Shown piece by piece: positions 50,474 through 59,785 of a stretch of 64,000 nucleotides of DNA (positions are counted from its first letter, which is position 1; each line of letters begins with the position of its first letter). Source of the stretch: Galbitalea sp036271875. Lineage in GTDB: Bacteria > Actinomycetota > Actinomycetes > Actinomycetales > Microbacteriaceae. The position numbers and the translations under genes are program-made. The DNA lies in the NCBI GenBank assembly GCA_036271875.1, contig DATAZU010000010.1, forward strand, positions 1 through 64,000, read 5' to 3'. The notes below the pieces were generated by a model. The model saw only the letters and a list, made by a program, of their open reading frames with translations, ran no database searches and had not been told where the DNA came from.

Positions 50474-51154
50474 CTACGCCGGTAGGGACCAGTCGACCGG
50501 CTCGGCTCCGAGCTCGTGCAGGAGTTCGTTCGCTCGGCTGAACGGCTTCGAGCCAAAGAAACCGCTGCTCGCCGACAGCGGGCTCGGGTGCGCGGACGCG
50601 ATAATCGGTGTGCTTCCAAGCAGCGGCCGAAGGGTTCCGGCATCCCGGCCCCAGAGGATAGCGACCAGCGGTGTGCCCCTGGCGACCAGCGCACGAATTG
50701 CGAGTTCGGTGACCTGCTCCCAGCCGATCCCGCGGTGCGAGCCGGATGCGCCGGCGCGAACGGTGAGCACTCGGTTCAGCAGCATGACACCGTGGCGCGC
50801 CCACGGTGTCAGGTCGCCGTTGCTTGGGGTAGCGAGCCCGAGGTCGTCGTGCAACTCCCTGTAGATGTTCTGCAGGCTGCGCGGTACCGGCCGAACGTCC
50901 GGGTCGACCGCGAAGGACAGGCCGATCGGATGGCCAGGAGTCGGATAGGGGTCCTGGCCGACGATGAGAACCCGCACGTCCTCGAATGGATAAGTGAATG
51001 CACGAAGTACGTTCGCTCCGCTCGGCAGGTATGCGCGACCGGCGGCGGTCTCGGCCCGAAGGTAGTCACCGAGTCGCGCGACCTCATCCCGGGCCGGCGC
51101 GAGCACCCCGGCCCAGCCCGGATCGACCAGTTCGGTCAGCGGCTGCGGGCTCAT
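50474..51154 (-). CDS. ung: Uracil-DNA glycosylase
   Basis: 226 residues from ATG 51154. Catalytic water-activating motif VLIVGQDPYPTPGHPIG (Asp68), uracil-recognition LTPWARHGVMLLNRVLTVRA, and HPSPLSAS leucine-loop motif are intact. Family 1 enzyme that removes uracil from DNA. Only 10 bp upstream of the GNAT gene. Confidence 0.96.
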   Translation of the reverse strand: MSPQPLTELVDPGWAGVLAPARDEVARLGDYLRAETAAGRAYLPSGANVLRAFTYPFEDVRVLIVGQDPYPTPGHPIGLSFAVDPDVRPVPRSLQNIYRELHDDLGLATPSNGDLTPWARHGVMLLNRVLTVRAGASGSHRGIGWEQVTELAIRALVARGTPLVAILWGRDAGTLRPLLGSTPIIASAHPSPLSASSGFFGSKPFSRANELLHELGAEPVDWSLPA

Positions 51155-51193
51155 CGAAATAAAAGTTACGCGACTTTTCGCTAGCATCCGAGC

Positions 51194-52666
51194 ATGGCAA
51201 GCATCCAACCCGCCGGACCCGCAAAGACGCGGCCCGGAAGCGTGACCTTCGGCCTCATCGGCTTTCTCTTCCTTCTCGAGCTAACCAGCGGGATTTTGCA
51301 GGGCTACTACATCCCCCTCATCCCGACGCTCATCAAGCACCTCGATATCGACACGGCGAGCTATAACTGGTTCGAGGCGGCGCAGCTACTGCTATCCGCA
51401 ATCGTGGTGCCCTTCCTCGCGAAGCTCGGCGACATGTACGGACACAAGCGGATCCTGCTGGTCTCGACCATCCTCACCGGGCTTGCGACCTGGGCGCTCC
51501 CGTTCGCTGACAGCTTTTGGCCATACCTGATCGCGTTCGCTCTGCAGGGCTTCTACGTCGTCTGGCTTCCGCTTGAAGTCGCTCTCATCTTCGATCGTGG
51601 TCGACGGTCCGGGCGCAGCGCCTCACAGACACGGCGCGCAGCGGGCTTCCTCGTTGTCGCTCTTGAGGCCGGCGCGATTCTTGGCGACGTCCTCGGCGGA
51701 AACCTCATCGACGTATTCGGCGGCAACGTTGCGCTGACTCTCATGATCCCGGCGATTGCCGTGACGCTAGTGTTCTTCGCGATCCTGTTCGGCGTGCCTG
51801 AGTCGGAAACGCTTCCCGGGCGAACGCTTGACCCGTTCGGATTCGTGCTGCTCACGATCGGCCTTCTGCTCATTACCGGTGGACTGGCGTTCTTGCGCAT
51901 CGCAGGACCCGGCGCATGGTGGGTGTACGTGATGATGGCCCTAGGCGTGCTCGTCTTCATCCCGTGGACGATGTTCGAGCTGAGGCACAAAGATCCTGCC
52001 GTCGATATCCGCGTCTTCCGGCAGCCGAACATGTGGCCGATTCAGATCACTGCTGGCCTGGTTGGGATCAGCCTGCTCGGAGCGCAAACGCCACTGTCAA
52101 CGTTTGCGGGCGCCGATCCGAAATCGGGAGCCGGTCTCGGGCTGAGCTCGGGTGGGATCACCATCGTTGTCGGGATCTATCTCATCTCGCTGATTGTCGG
52201 AGCGGTGCTGTTCCCGCTGCTCGCGAACCTTACGTCGCCTCGCATCGCGCTCATCATCGCGACCTTCTTTGTCGCGGCCGGGTATCTCGACTTCCTGCTG
52301 CTCCATACGACCGAGGTTGAGACCCTTGCAAACATGATTGTTGCCGGACTCGGCTCGGGCGCGTTGGTCGGTGCGCTGCCATCGGCCGCGGCGGCCGCGG
52401 CACCACGCGGTCAGACGGGGGTCGCGACCGCGCTCACGAACACGACCAAGACGATCGGCGGCTCGTTCGCATCCTCGACGTTTGCCATCGTGCTCGCTTC
52501 GAGTGCCGTCCAGTTTCTCGGGAAGAGCACCCCGACGCTCGGCGGCTATCTGACGGTATTCACGATCTGCGGATGCGGTGCCCTGGTTGCTGCACTACTG
52601 CTGTTCCTCGTGCCGAAACTAGCCTTCGCCGACGAGGAAGTCGCCACGCAGGAGCCCGCTCGCTGA
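51194..52666 (+). CDS. MFS transporter (14-helix type)
   Basis: 490 residues, about 13-14 membrane helices. Motif A-like AKLGDMYGHKRILLVSTIL after helix 2; motif C-like region in GAILGDVLGGNLIDVFG. Resembles drug:H+ antiporter-2 transporters. Substrate unknown. It is divergent from ung with a 39-bp gap. Confidence 0.9.
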   Translation: MASIQPAGPAKTRPGSVTFGLIGFLFLLELTSGILQGYYIPLIPTLIKHLDIDTASYNWFEAAQLLLSAIVVPFLAKLGDMYGHKRILLVSTILTGLATWALPFADSFWPYLIAFALQGFYVVWLPLEVALIFDRGRRSGRSASQTRRAAGFLVVALEAGAILGDVLGGNLIDVFGGNVALTLMIPAIAVTLVFFAILFGVPESETLPGRTLDPFGFVLLTIGLLLITGGLAFLRIAGPGAWWVYVMMALGVLVFIPWTMFELRHKDPAVDIRVFRQPNMWPIQITAGLVGISLLGAQTPLSTFAGADPKSGAGLGLSSGGITIVVGIYLISLIVGAVLFPLLANLTSPRIALIIATFFVAAGYLDFLLLHTTEVETLANMIVAGLGSGALVGALPSAAAAAAPRGQTGVATALTNTTKTIGGSFASSTFAIVLASSAVQFLGKSTPTLGGYLTVFTICGCGALVAALLLFLVPKLAFADEEVATQEPAR

Positions 52667-52703
52667 CGTTTCCCCATCGCGAAGTCTGAATTCGGGTTCG
52701 GAT

Positions 52704-53480
52704 TTAGAGCTTGGGCTTGAGCGCTCCGCGGATGACCTTGTGCGGCGCAGCCTGCGCGACCGGCTTGACGGTGATCAGGTCGAGGTTGACATGGGCGGGC
52801 AACTCCATGGCGTGCACGATCGTCTCGGCGATGTCCTGGGCGCTCAGCGGATCGGGCACGTTCTCATAGACGGCATCCGCCCGAGCCTTGTCGCCGTTGA
52901 AGCGGGTCAGTGAGAACTCGTCGGTCTTGACCATTCCCGGCGCGACCTCGAGAACTCGGATCGGCTCCCCCGCGAGTTCGAGGCGAAGCACGGCGACCAT
53001 CGCATGCTCAGCGAACTTCGCGGCGTTGTAACCGGATCCCCCCTCGTAGGCCACGAAGCCGGCGATCGAGGTGACGGTGAGGATGTCCGCTGAGCCGGTC
53101 TGCGCGGCGCCCTTGCGCAGCAGGGGCAGGAGAGCAGTGATCACGCGCTTGGTGCCGAGGACGTTGATGTCGAACATCCTGGCCCAGTCGTCCGGGTCGC
53201 TGTCTTCGACCGAGTCGAGTCCGAATGCGCCACCCGCATTGTTCACCAGACCGTGAATTGGTCCGGAGGATGCGAGAAAGCTGCGGAGCGCATCCACCTC
53301 GACCTGCCTGGTCAGGTCGGCCACGAAGACGTCGGCGCCGATCTCCTCGGCGAGCGCGCGCAGCCGATCCTCGCGCCGCGCCACCGCTACGACATCCCAG
53401 CCGTTGGCTCGGAATAGCCGCGCCGTCGCCGCCCCAATTCCCGAACTCGCTCCGGTCACAACCACGCGTTTTGGTGCCAT
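52704..53480 (-). CDS. Short-chain dehydrogenase (YdfG-like)
   Basis: 258 residues from ATG 53480. TGASSGIGAATARLF, VNNAGGAFGLDSVED, catalytic TVTSIAGFVAYEGGSGYNAA (Ser, Tyr, Lys in SGYNAAK), and APGMVKTDEFSLTRF. Typical of YdfG/3-hydroxy acid dehydrogenase-like SDRs. It lies downstream of the MFS-PadR operon by 87 bp. Confidence 0.93.
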   Translation of the reverse strand: MAPKRVVVTGASSGIGAATARLFRANGWDVVAVARREDRLRALAEEIGADVFVADLTRQVEVDALRSFLASSGPIHGLVNNAGGAFGLDSVEDSDPDDWARMFDINVLGTKRVITALLPLLRKGAAQTGSADILTVTSIAGFVAYEGGSGYNAAKFAEHAMVAVLRLELAGEPIRVLEVAPGMVKTDEFSLTRFNGDKARADAVYENVPDPLSAQDIAETIVHAMELPAHVNLDLITVKPVAQAAPHKVIRGALKPKL

Positions 53481-53567
53481 GAGTCCAGTTTGCCCGACCG
53501 TCCGCAGAAACGTGACACCGGGCAGCGAACGTGAGGGCTCGCCGCCCGGTGTCATCGAATCGGCCGA

Positions 53568-55196
53568 CTAGTGGCTCGCGGGCGCGCCACCCCACTGGTT
53601 GAGCTTGCGCGGCAACATGAACACGAGACCAAAGGCCACCAGCGCGAAGATCGCACTCACTGCCATCGCCCCGCCCGCCGCGGTCATGAAGTGGGTGGCA
53701 AGAAGATGCTTCGAGATCGCATGTGAGGCAGCGGCGGGTGACGTGTATTTGCCAGCTGCCAGCGCGGCAGCGACTTTGTTCGGAATCTCCTTGGTGAGAC
53801 TCGACAGGTTCGCGATACCAAAGAGCACGCTTCCGATCACGGCGATACCGACGGCAGCACCGACGCGCTGCATGGTCGAGATCACGCCGCTCGCTGCGCC
53901 GGCTTCCGATGAGTCGACCGTTGCGACAATGAACTGGGCGTTCGGGGCGATGAAGAGCCCGTTTCCGAGTCCGCCGAAGAACAGGGGCACAAGCAGATCC
54001 CAGTTGGTGATGTCCGCGGCAGAGACGTTCAGCAGGATGAGCCACACGGCGACCAGAGACAGCAGCACGAGACCCGTCCCGATGACGAGGACGTTGCGCC
54101 CCAGTCGCTGCGACAGACGATTGCTCTGCGCCGACCCGATGATCGATCCGATTGCGAAGGGCACGGAAACCAGGCCCGACTCGAGAGCAGTGTGTCCGAG
54201 GCCCGCCTGCCAGAGCAAGGAGATCGTGAAGAAGATGCTCGTAAAGGCCGCAAAGTACACGAACGCCAAAATGGTACCGCCCGAGAACGCGGGATGACTG
54301 AACAGGTGCGGCGGAACGAGCGGGCTGCGCCCGCGCTTGGTGTACGAGATCTCCCAGAGGGCGAAGAGGACGATCAGTACAACACCGCCCGCGAGCGTGA
54401 GGAAGGTCCACAGTGGCCAGCCCTTGTCCTGTCCCTCGATGAGGGGAACAAGGATCGCGACCAGCCCTCCGGTGATGAGCAGAAGCCCGATCCAGTCGAC
54501 ACCGCCGGTGCGAGCGTATTCGGGAGCCTGCGGAGCGATTTCTGCCACTCGTTTCTTGCTGGGAACGAACGCGACCGCGAGGATCAGCGCGACGATACCG
54601 ATCGGGACATTGACACCGAAGACCAGGCGCCATCCATTCTCCGTGCCGAAGGCTTGAATGATGAGGCCGCCGACGATCGGCCCGAGCGCGCTCGATACTC
54701 CGAGCACGGCGCCCATGATCGCGAAGGCGCGACCCCGGATGCGCCCCGGGAACAGGATCTGGATGTATGCGGTGACCGCCGGGACGAAGATGCCGCCGGC
54801 GAGTCCCTGGATAACGCGGAACACAATCAACTGAATGTCGCTCTGGGCGAGACCGCAGGCGAGACTCGCTGCCGTGAACAGCGCGAGGCCGCCGAAAAAG
54901 ACCCACTTGTGCCCGAACCGGTCACCGAGGCGGCCGGCGGGGATCAGTGCGATGCCGAAAGCGAGCGCGTATCCGGAGATGATCCAGGACAACACGTCCT
55001 CGCCCGCCTGCGTCCCATTCGCATTGACGTGGTCGCGGATGGTTGGGAGAGCGACGTTGACGATGGTCGTGTCGAGGAGCGCCATGAACATGCCGATGAG
55101 CAGCACGATGAGTGCGCGCCAGGCGCGGGGTGAAGCGGCGGGCGGGGCGGATGATCCCCAGTTCTGCGCTGGAGTTGCGGCTTGAGACATGGTCAT
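53568..55196 (-). CDS. DHA2-family MFS drug efflux transporter (EmrB/QacA type)
   Basis: 542 residues, 14 helices. Motif D1 LLDTTIVNVALPTI, motif A GRLGDRFGHKWVFFGGLAL, motif C GAVLGVSSALGPIVGGLII. Proton-driven export of hydrophobic cations or antibiotics is likely. The start overlaps the PadR stop (ATGA), so the regulator and pump are co-translated. Confidence 0.94.
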   Translation of the reverse strand: MTMSQAATPAQNWGSSAPPAASPRAWRALIVLLIGMFMALLDTTIVNVALPTIRDHVNANGTQAGEDVLSWIISGYALAFGIALIPAGRLGDRFGHKWVFFGGLALFTAASLACGLAQSDIQLIVFRVIQGLAGGIFVPAVTAYIQILFPGRIRGRAFAIMGAVLGVSSALGPIVGGLIIQAFGTENGWRLVFGVNVPIGIVALILAVAFVPSKKRVAEIAPQAPEYARTGGVDWIGLLLITGGLVAILVPLIEGQDKGWPLWTFLTLAGGVVLIVLFALWEISYTKRGRSPLVPPHLFSHPAFSGGTILAFVYFAAFTSIFFTISLLWQAGLGHTALESGLVSVPFAIGSIIGSAQSNRLSQRLGRNVLVIGTGLVLLSLVAVWLILLNVSAADITNWDLLVPLFFGGLGNGLFIAPNAQFIVATVDSSEAGAASGVISTMQRVGAAVGIAVIGSVLFGIANLSSLTKEIPNKVAAALAAGKYTSPAAASHAISKHLLATHFMTAAGGAMAVSAIFALVAFGLVFMLPRKLNQWGGAPASH

Positions 55197-55756
55197 GCGT
55201 CCTTTCGTGCCTGTTCGGCGGCGATGATTTCAGGGAGTTGCTTGTAGAGCTCTTCGTGCCAGTCGATTTCGGCCCGAATACGTGCTGTCTTGTGGCTAAT
55301 GACAAATTTCTCGGTGAAGGTCAGGTACTGGCCGATCGAACTGTTGTGCGCCTGCGTCTCGGCCAGCAGAGCTCTCAAATGGGCGATGCGCGCGGACAAC
55401 ATGTCGTCGAGGTCGTCGAGGTGGTCCCCGTCGAGTCGGGAGAGACCCAGGTCGAATGGATCCGGCCTCACCACAATTTCTCGAAGCGCGTTCCGCTTCT
55501 CGACGCCGAGAGAGGTTCGTCCCGCATCCGTGATTGCGTAGACCTGACGCTCGGGATATGCGCCCTCGCGTTCGGCTCGCACTTCTTCGATCAGGCCGTC
55601 CGAGGTCAACCGCTTCAGGGCCCCGTAGAGCGCGCCAACGCTGAAGTCCGTCCATTCCTGGACGTGTTCCTTCTCGGCAAGCAGACGGAGCTGGTGACCG
55701 TGCATCGGGCCCTCTTCGACGAGGGCGTCGAGAATGTAGAGGCGGATGCTGGACAC
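55193..55756 (-). CDS. PadR-family repressor of the adjacent MFS pump
   Basis: 187 residues from GTG 55756. Winged helix with YILDALVEEGPMHGHQLRLL, VGALYGALKRLTSDGLIEEV, and RQVYAITDAGR. C-terminal helices form the PadR (Vir_act_alpha_C) dimer domain. First gene of the operon; a nested dyad with a -35 box overlaps its start codon. Confidence 0.93.
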   Translation of the reverse strand: MSSIRLYILDALVEEGPMHGHQLRLLAEKEHVQEWTDFSVGALYGALKRLTSDGLIEEVRAEREGAYPERQVYAITDAGRTSLGVEKRNALREIVVRPDPFDLGLSRLDGDHLDDLDDMLSARIAHLRALLAETQAHNSSIGQYLTFTEKFVISHKTARIRAEIDWHEELYKQLPEIIAAEQARKDA

Positions 55757-55791
55757 GTGACTACTCTCGCAGAAGTAGTTTCGCGTGTCAA
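55752..55791 (-). promoter_or_regulatory. PadR operator and promoter (nested dyad)
   Basis: On the minus strand a consensus -35 TTGACA (55791-55786) precedes inner arms actact (55779-55774) and agtagt (55765-55760), and outer arms gacacg (55789-55784) and cgtgtc (55757-55752). The right outer arm covers the GTG start at 55756. A start about 17-24 bp from the -35 makes a leaderless transcript likely. The nested dyad is a good candidate PadR operator. Confidence 0.65.
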
Positions 55792-55902
55792 GAATTTGAT
55801 TACGCTGTGTGTCCCGCCCCGTTTGTCCTCATAGCAACGCTGCTTAAGCTCAAAGCCTCAGACCTCTCGCACTATCCGCTTCATCAAACCAAGGAGAGCA
55901 TC

Positions 55903-57219
55903 ATGGCTGACTGGCAGTTCGAAACCAAACAGATCCACTCGGGATCGCAGCCCGACCCCGTGACCAACGCCCGCGCAACGCCGATCTACAAGACCACCTC
56001 GTACGTGTTCAACAGCACCGAGCACGCGCAGAACCTGTTTGCGCTTGCCGAGTTCGGCAACATCTACAGCCGAATCATGAACCCGACCAACGACGTGGTC
56101 GAGCAGCGCGTCGCGGCTCTCGAAGGCGGAACTGCCGCACTCACGGTTGCATCCGGTTCGTCCGCGATCACATACGCCGTGCTCAACATTGCCGGCTCGG
56201 GCGACCACATCGTTTCATCGTCCTCGATCTACGGCGGAACCTACAACCTGTTCAAATACACGCTCGCGAAGCTCGGCATCGAGGTCACGTTCGTCGAGGA
56301 CCAGGACGACGAGGCCGAGTGGGCCGCGGCCGTCCGCCCGAACACGAAGCTGTTCTTCGCCGAGACCATCGGTAACCCGAAGATCAACATCCTCGACATC
56401 GAGAAGGTTGCCAAGGTCGCTCACGACAACACGCTGCCCCTCATCGTCGACAACACGATCGCGACCCCGTACCTGATTCGCCCGTTCGAGTTCGGGGCTG
56501 ACATCGTCGTGCACTCTGCCACGAAGTTCCTCGGCGGACACGGAACAGTTATCGCGGGTGTCATCGTCGACGGCGGCAAGTTCCCGTGGTCGAAGCACGT
56601 TGACAAGTTCCCGGGTCTCACCGAGCCAGACCCGTCGTACCACGGCGCGAGCTACACCACGGTTCTTGGCGACGGAATTGCCTATGTCATCAAGGCGCGG
56701 GTCCAGCTGCTTCGCGATACCGGCGCTTCGCTTCCGGCCGACAGCGCCTTTGCGCTGATTCAGGGCATCGAGACTCTGTCGCTGCGCATCGAGCGCCACG
56801 TGCAGAACACGCAGGAGATCGCCGAGTGGCTCGAGAACCACCCGGATGTCGCCTCGGTCAACTACTCCGGACTCCCGTCGAGCCCGTGGTACGCGGCAGC
56901 GAACAAGTACGCCCCCAAGGGTGTCGGCGCGGTTGTGTCATTCGAGCTCAAGGGCGGCGTTGAGGCCGGCCGCGCCCTGGTCGAGAGCGTCACGCTGTTC
57001 AGTCACCTCGCCAACATCGGCGACGTTCGCAGCCTGATCATCCACCCGGCATCGACCACGCACTCGCAGCTGACGCCGGAGCAGCAGCTCACCACCGGCG
57101 TCACGCCGGGCCTCGTGCGCCTCTCGGTTGGACTCGAGAATGTCGCCGATCTGAAGGCGGACCTCGAGGCCGGGCTCGCGGCGGCGCGCACTGCTGGTGC
57201 TACGGCCGCGAAGGCGTAG
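55903..57219 (+). CDS. metY: O-acetylhomoserine aminocarboxypropyltransferase (sulfhydrylase)
   Basis: 438 residues from ATG 55903 behind aaggagag. PLP-dependent Cys/Met metabolism fold: TPIYKTTSYVFNSTEHA, ASGSSAITYAVLNIA, PLP Lys in HSATKFLGGHGTVIAG, NIGDVRSLIIHPASTTHSQL. It makes homocysteine from O-acetylhomoserine and sulfide. metX lies 109 bp downstream. I see no SAM riboswitch in the 146 bp upstream. Confidence 0.95.
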   Translation: MADWQFETKQIHSGSQPDPVTNARATPIYKTTSYVFNSTEHAQNLFALAEFGNIYSRIMNPTNDVVEQRVAALEGGTAALTVASGSSAITYAVLNIAGSGDHIVSSSSIYGGTYNLFKYTLAKLGIEVTFVEDQDDEAEWAAAVRPNTKLFFAETIGNPKINILDIEKVAKVAHDNTLPLIVDNTIATPYLIRPFEFGADIVVHSATKFLGGHGTVIAGVIVDGGKFPWSKHVDKFPGLTEPDPSYHGASYTTVLGDGIAYVIKARVQLLRDTGASLPADSAFALIQGIETLSLRIERHVQNTQEIAEWLENHPDVASVNYSGLPSSPWYAAANKYAPKGVGAVVSFELKGGVEAGRALVESVTLFSHLANIGDVRSLIIHPASTTHSQLTPEQQLTTGVTPGLVRLSVGLENVADLKADLEAGLAAARTAGATAAKA

Positions 57220-57226
57220 AGCAACT

Positions 57227-57269
57227 CGATGGTCGGGTAGCGGTGCGAAGTGCTGCTGCCCGACCATCG
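57227..57269. terminator. Inverted repeat between metY and metX
   Basis: Arms cgatggtcggg (57227-57237) and cccgaccatcg (57259-57269), 21-base loop. It begins 8 bases after the metY stop. No clear T-tract follows, so it may be an attenuating or RNA-stabilising hairpin rather than a strong terminator. Confidence 0.5.
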
Positions 57270-57328
57270 GCATTTAACGTGTAACACGCAAGCGTTCCAT
57301 CAATCGCTCCGAGATACTTAGACCTGTT

Positions 57329-58537
57329 ATGGACTGGCAGACGCCCGAGGACACCGTTCCCTCGGCATTCATCACTGAGGCGAATGCCCGGGCGATCCTT
57401 GGCAAACCTCCGGCGACCGGCGCGTGGCGCGTGGGAGATCCGGTCGGCAACCGCAAGTTCGTCTCGATTGGCACTCTCGCGCTTGAGCGTGGCGACGAAA
57501 TCCCGCACGTCCGAATCGCCTACGAAACCTTTGGCACGCTCAACGCGGCCAAGGACAACGCCGTCCTCGTCCTCCACGCACTCACCGGAGACAGCCACCT
57601 GCTCGGCGATCCGGGGCCGGGGCATCCAACGGCCGGATGGTGGGAGGACATCGTCGGGGCCGGCAAGTCGATCGACACGGATGAGTGGTTCGTGGTCGCG
57701 CCAAACATGATCGGCGGGTGCCAGGGATCGACCGGGCCAGCGTCGGACTCGCCCGCGGGCACGGAGTGGGCTGCGAACTTCCCCTTCGTGACAATTCGCG
57801 ACCAGGTCGCCGCTCAGGTCGCGTTTTCGGACGCCGTTGGCATCCCGGTTTGGGCAGCCGTGATTGGCGGATCGATGGGAGGGATGCAGGCGCTTGAGTG
57901 GGCCGTCGGCTACCCCGAGCGAGTCGAGCGAGTCGGCGTCCTCGCGACACCCGAGCTCAGCAACGCCGACCAGATCGCTCTCAACTCTGTGCAGATCGAC
58001 GCCATCCAGCTTGACCAGCGGTTCGTCGGCGGTGACTACTACGGAGCATCCGACGGCGACGGCCCCTACCGCGGTCTTGCTCTCGCTCGCCGGATGGCTC
58101 TGCTCAACTACCGCTCACCAACAGAACTCAATGATCGCTTCGAGCGAAGCTGGCAAAGCGGCATCTCGCCTCTCGGCGGCGGCGGGCGCTACGCGGTCGA
58201 GAGTTACCTGGATTTTCACGGCAACAAATTCACTCGCCGTTTCGATGCCAACAGTTACATCACGCTCGTCAACGCAATGAACTCGCACGACATCGGCAGG
58301 GGGCGCGGAGGCGTAGCAGCAGCGCTCGCCAGGGTCACGGCACGAGCACTAGTCCTGGGGATCGACACCGACCGCCTGTTCCCGGTCGAACACCAGCGCC
58401 TGATCGCGAGCCTGCTGCCATCGACAATCGACGGGGGCGATGCGGTTGTCATCACCTCGCCATTCGGTCACGACGGCTTCCTGATTGAAGACGAGACGGT
58501 CGGACGTCATCTTGGCCGGCTGCTGCACACCGCCTAA
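57329..58537 (+). CDS. metX: Homoserine O-acetyltransferase
   Basis: 402 residues. Alpha/beta-hydrolase with catalytic Ser in VIGGSMGGMQALEW, Asp in LGIDTDRLFPVEHQ and His in SPFGHDGFLIED. N-terminal RIAYETFGTLNAAKDNAVLV and NMIGGCQGSTGPAS are classic MetX. The block after the nucleophile reads LATPELSNADQIALN where relatives have small residues (ASAAASSADQIAWN); its effect is unclear. Activates homoserine for metY. Confidence 0.95.
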   Translation: MDWQTPEDTVPSAFITEANARAILGKPPATGAWRVGDPVGNRKFVSIGTLALERGDEIPHVRIAYETFGTLNAAKDNAVLVLHALTGDSHLLGDPGPGHPTAGWWEDIVGAGKSIDTDEWFVVAPNMIGGCQGSTGPASDSPAGTEWAANFPFVTIRDQVAAQVAFSDAVGIPVWAAVIGGSMGGMQALEWAVGYPERVERVGVLATPELSNADQIALNSVQIDAIQLDQRFVGGDYYGASDGDGPYRGLALARRMALLNYRSPTELNDRFERSWQSGISPLGGGGRYAVESYLDFHGNKFTRRFDANSYITLVNAMNSHDIGRGRGGVAAALARVTARALVLGIDTDRLFPVEHQRLIASLLPSTIDGGDAVVITSPFGHDGFLIEDETVGRHLGRLLHTA

Positions 58538-58614
58538 GCGCGAAATCGAACCCGCCTCGGGTATACAAACGAGTCTGTGTCATGTTCGGTATGCTTTCGC
58601 AGACAGGAGCACCA

Positions 58615-59277
58615 ATGGGATCCGCGAAACCGAAAGTAGCCATCAGAGTCGCTATCGTCGATGACCATCGATTGGTTCTCGATGGTCTTGCCGCGCGGCT
58701 GCACGAGCCCGAAAAGGGTATTTCGGTCGTCGCTGCCGAGACCAGTTGGGCCGGTCTGATGGCAAACCCCGCGTTTCCCGTCGACGTCGTCGTACTCGAT
58801 CTCCATCTCGAGGACGGCATCCCCGTCGGAACCAAACTTCGCGCACTCGGCACCATCGGCACGGCCGCGATCGTGATGAGCAGGCACGCGGACTCGGCAT
58901 CCGTCACGGCGGCAATGCGCGCCGGTGCGATGGGGTTTGTGCCCAAGACCGAGTCGGCCACCGAGTTGTCTGCCGCCATACGTGCCGCCGCAGACAGCAC
59001 CCAGCACCTGTCTGCTCCACTGGCAGAAGCCGTTGCGGGTTTCGTCGCCATCCCGGATCCAGGGCTCGGCCGACAGGAGCAGCGCGCGCTCGTCCTCTAC
59101 GCCGCCGGGCGCTCGATCAAAGAGGTCGCCGCCGAAATGAACACGACCGACGAAACCGTCAAGTCCTACATAAAGCGAGCACGGCGCAAGTACCGTGAGG
59201 TGGGCATAGACATCGGCACTCGCATAGCCCTCCGCCGTCATGGCGTAAAGGAGGGCTGGCTAACCCCGGAATCATGA
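58615..59277 (+). CDS. LuxR-family response regulator 1
   Basis: 220 residues from ATG 58615 behind caggag (an in-frame ATG at 58582 is less likely). Receiver domain with acidic pocket in AIVDDHRLVLDGL, phospho-Asp in VVVLDLHLEDGIP, switch Ser in IVMSRHADS, Lys in GFVPKTESA. C-terminal HTH KEVAAEMNTTDETVKSYIKR. Pairs in architecture with the second response regulator at 62266. First gene of the two-component cluster. Confidence 0.92.
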   Translation: MGSAKPKVAIRVAIVDDHRLVLDGLAARLHEPEKGISVVAAETSWAGLMANPAFPVDVVVLDLHLEDGIPVGTKLRALGTIGTAAIVMSRHADSASVTAAMRAGAMGFVPKTESATELSAAIRAAADSTQHLSAPLAEAVAGFVAIPDPGLGRQEQRALVLYAAGRSIKEVAAEMNTTDETVKSYIKRARRKYREVGIDIGTRIALRRHGVKEGWLTPES

Positions 59278-59490
59278 TGTTTGGTTAGGCCAAACCGCTC
59301 GGAACCGAGCGCGCGGTCGGAGCGAAGCAACGACCGAGCCGCCCAAGGCGATGCAACGCGGCAGAGGTGGCTCATGGCGCGCAGGTGAGGCACCGCGGGA
59401 GCGGCGGCGCCCAAAAATACAGTGCGCCAGTTACCAGAAAACAAAACGCCCGCGACCAGAAAGCCGGGCGTGAAATACACCGGGCTTAAC

Positions 59491-59528
59491 TAGCAAAGCC
59501 GCTGTCAGGCGCAGCGGCTCTGTTGCTA
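59491..59528. terminator. Intrinsic terminator after response regulator 1
   Basis: Composite stem: outer arms tagcaa (59491-59496) and ttgcta (59523-59528), inner arms agccgctg (59497-59504) and cagcggct (59512-59519), loop of 7. It is followed by tttagctatt. The stretch 59278-59785 has no other supported gene; the 80-residue minus-strand ORF there is rejected. Confidence 0.8.
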
Positions 59529-59785
59529 TTTAGCTATTCCCCCCGGTCTAGCTATCCAGGCTGTTCGGGGCCTGGTCTTGCTGGCGTCGCTCGGGTGAAA
59601 CGCCGCGCCGCGTCCCACGATCGTTGAGCTGCAGCGGTATTGATTTTTTGGGTACTTACGTGTGGCGGCGCAGTATTGCGGCGCACCCCTCTTGTGTTGC
59701 CCTTAACCGTATCCGGAACTTTGTGGGTGTCGGAAACGGAGTGGCACCCCCATTTGTGGTGGCAATCTGCGACGATTTGTCCGAT

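Noticed and set aside
53008..54906. 632-residue minus-strand ORF overlapping the MFS and SDR genes
   Set aside because: Arg-rich alternative frame of two real genes on the same strand; no domain recognised.
55757..55902. Possible SAM or cobalamin riboswitch upstream of metY
   Set aside because: Region is short and I found none of the conserved helices or boxes of SAM riboswitch classes.
59238..59480. 80-residue minus-strand ORF between response regulator 1 and the kinase
   Set aside because: No family features or clear ribosome-binding site, and it overlaps the end of the response regulator gene; better explained as intergenic sequence next to a terminator.
59278..59490. Possible small RNA or mobile-element end (several short inverted repeats such as cggtcg/cgaccg)
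   Set aside because: Repeats are 6 bp, unsurprising at this GC content; no transposase or target duplication.
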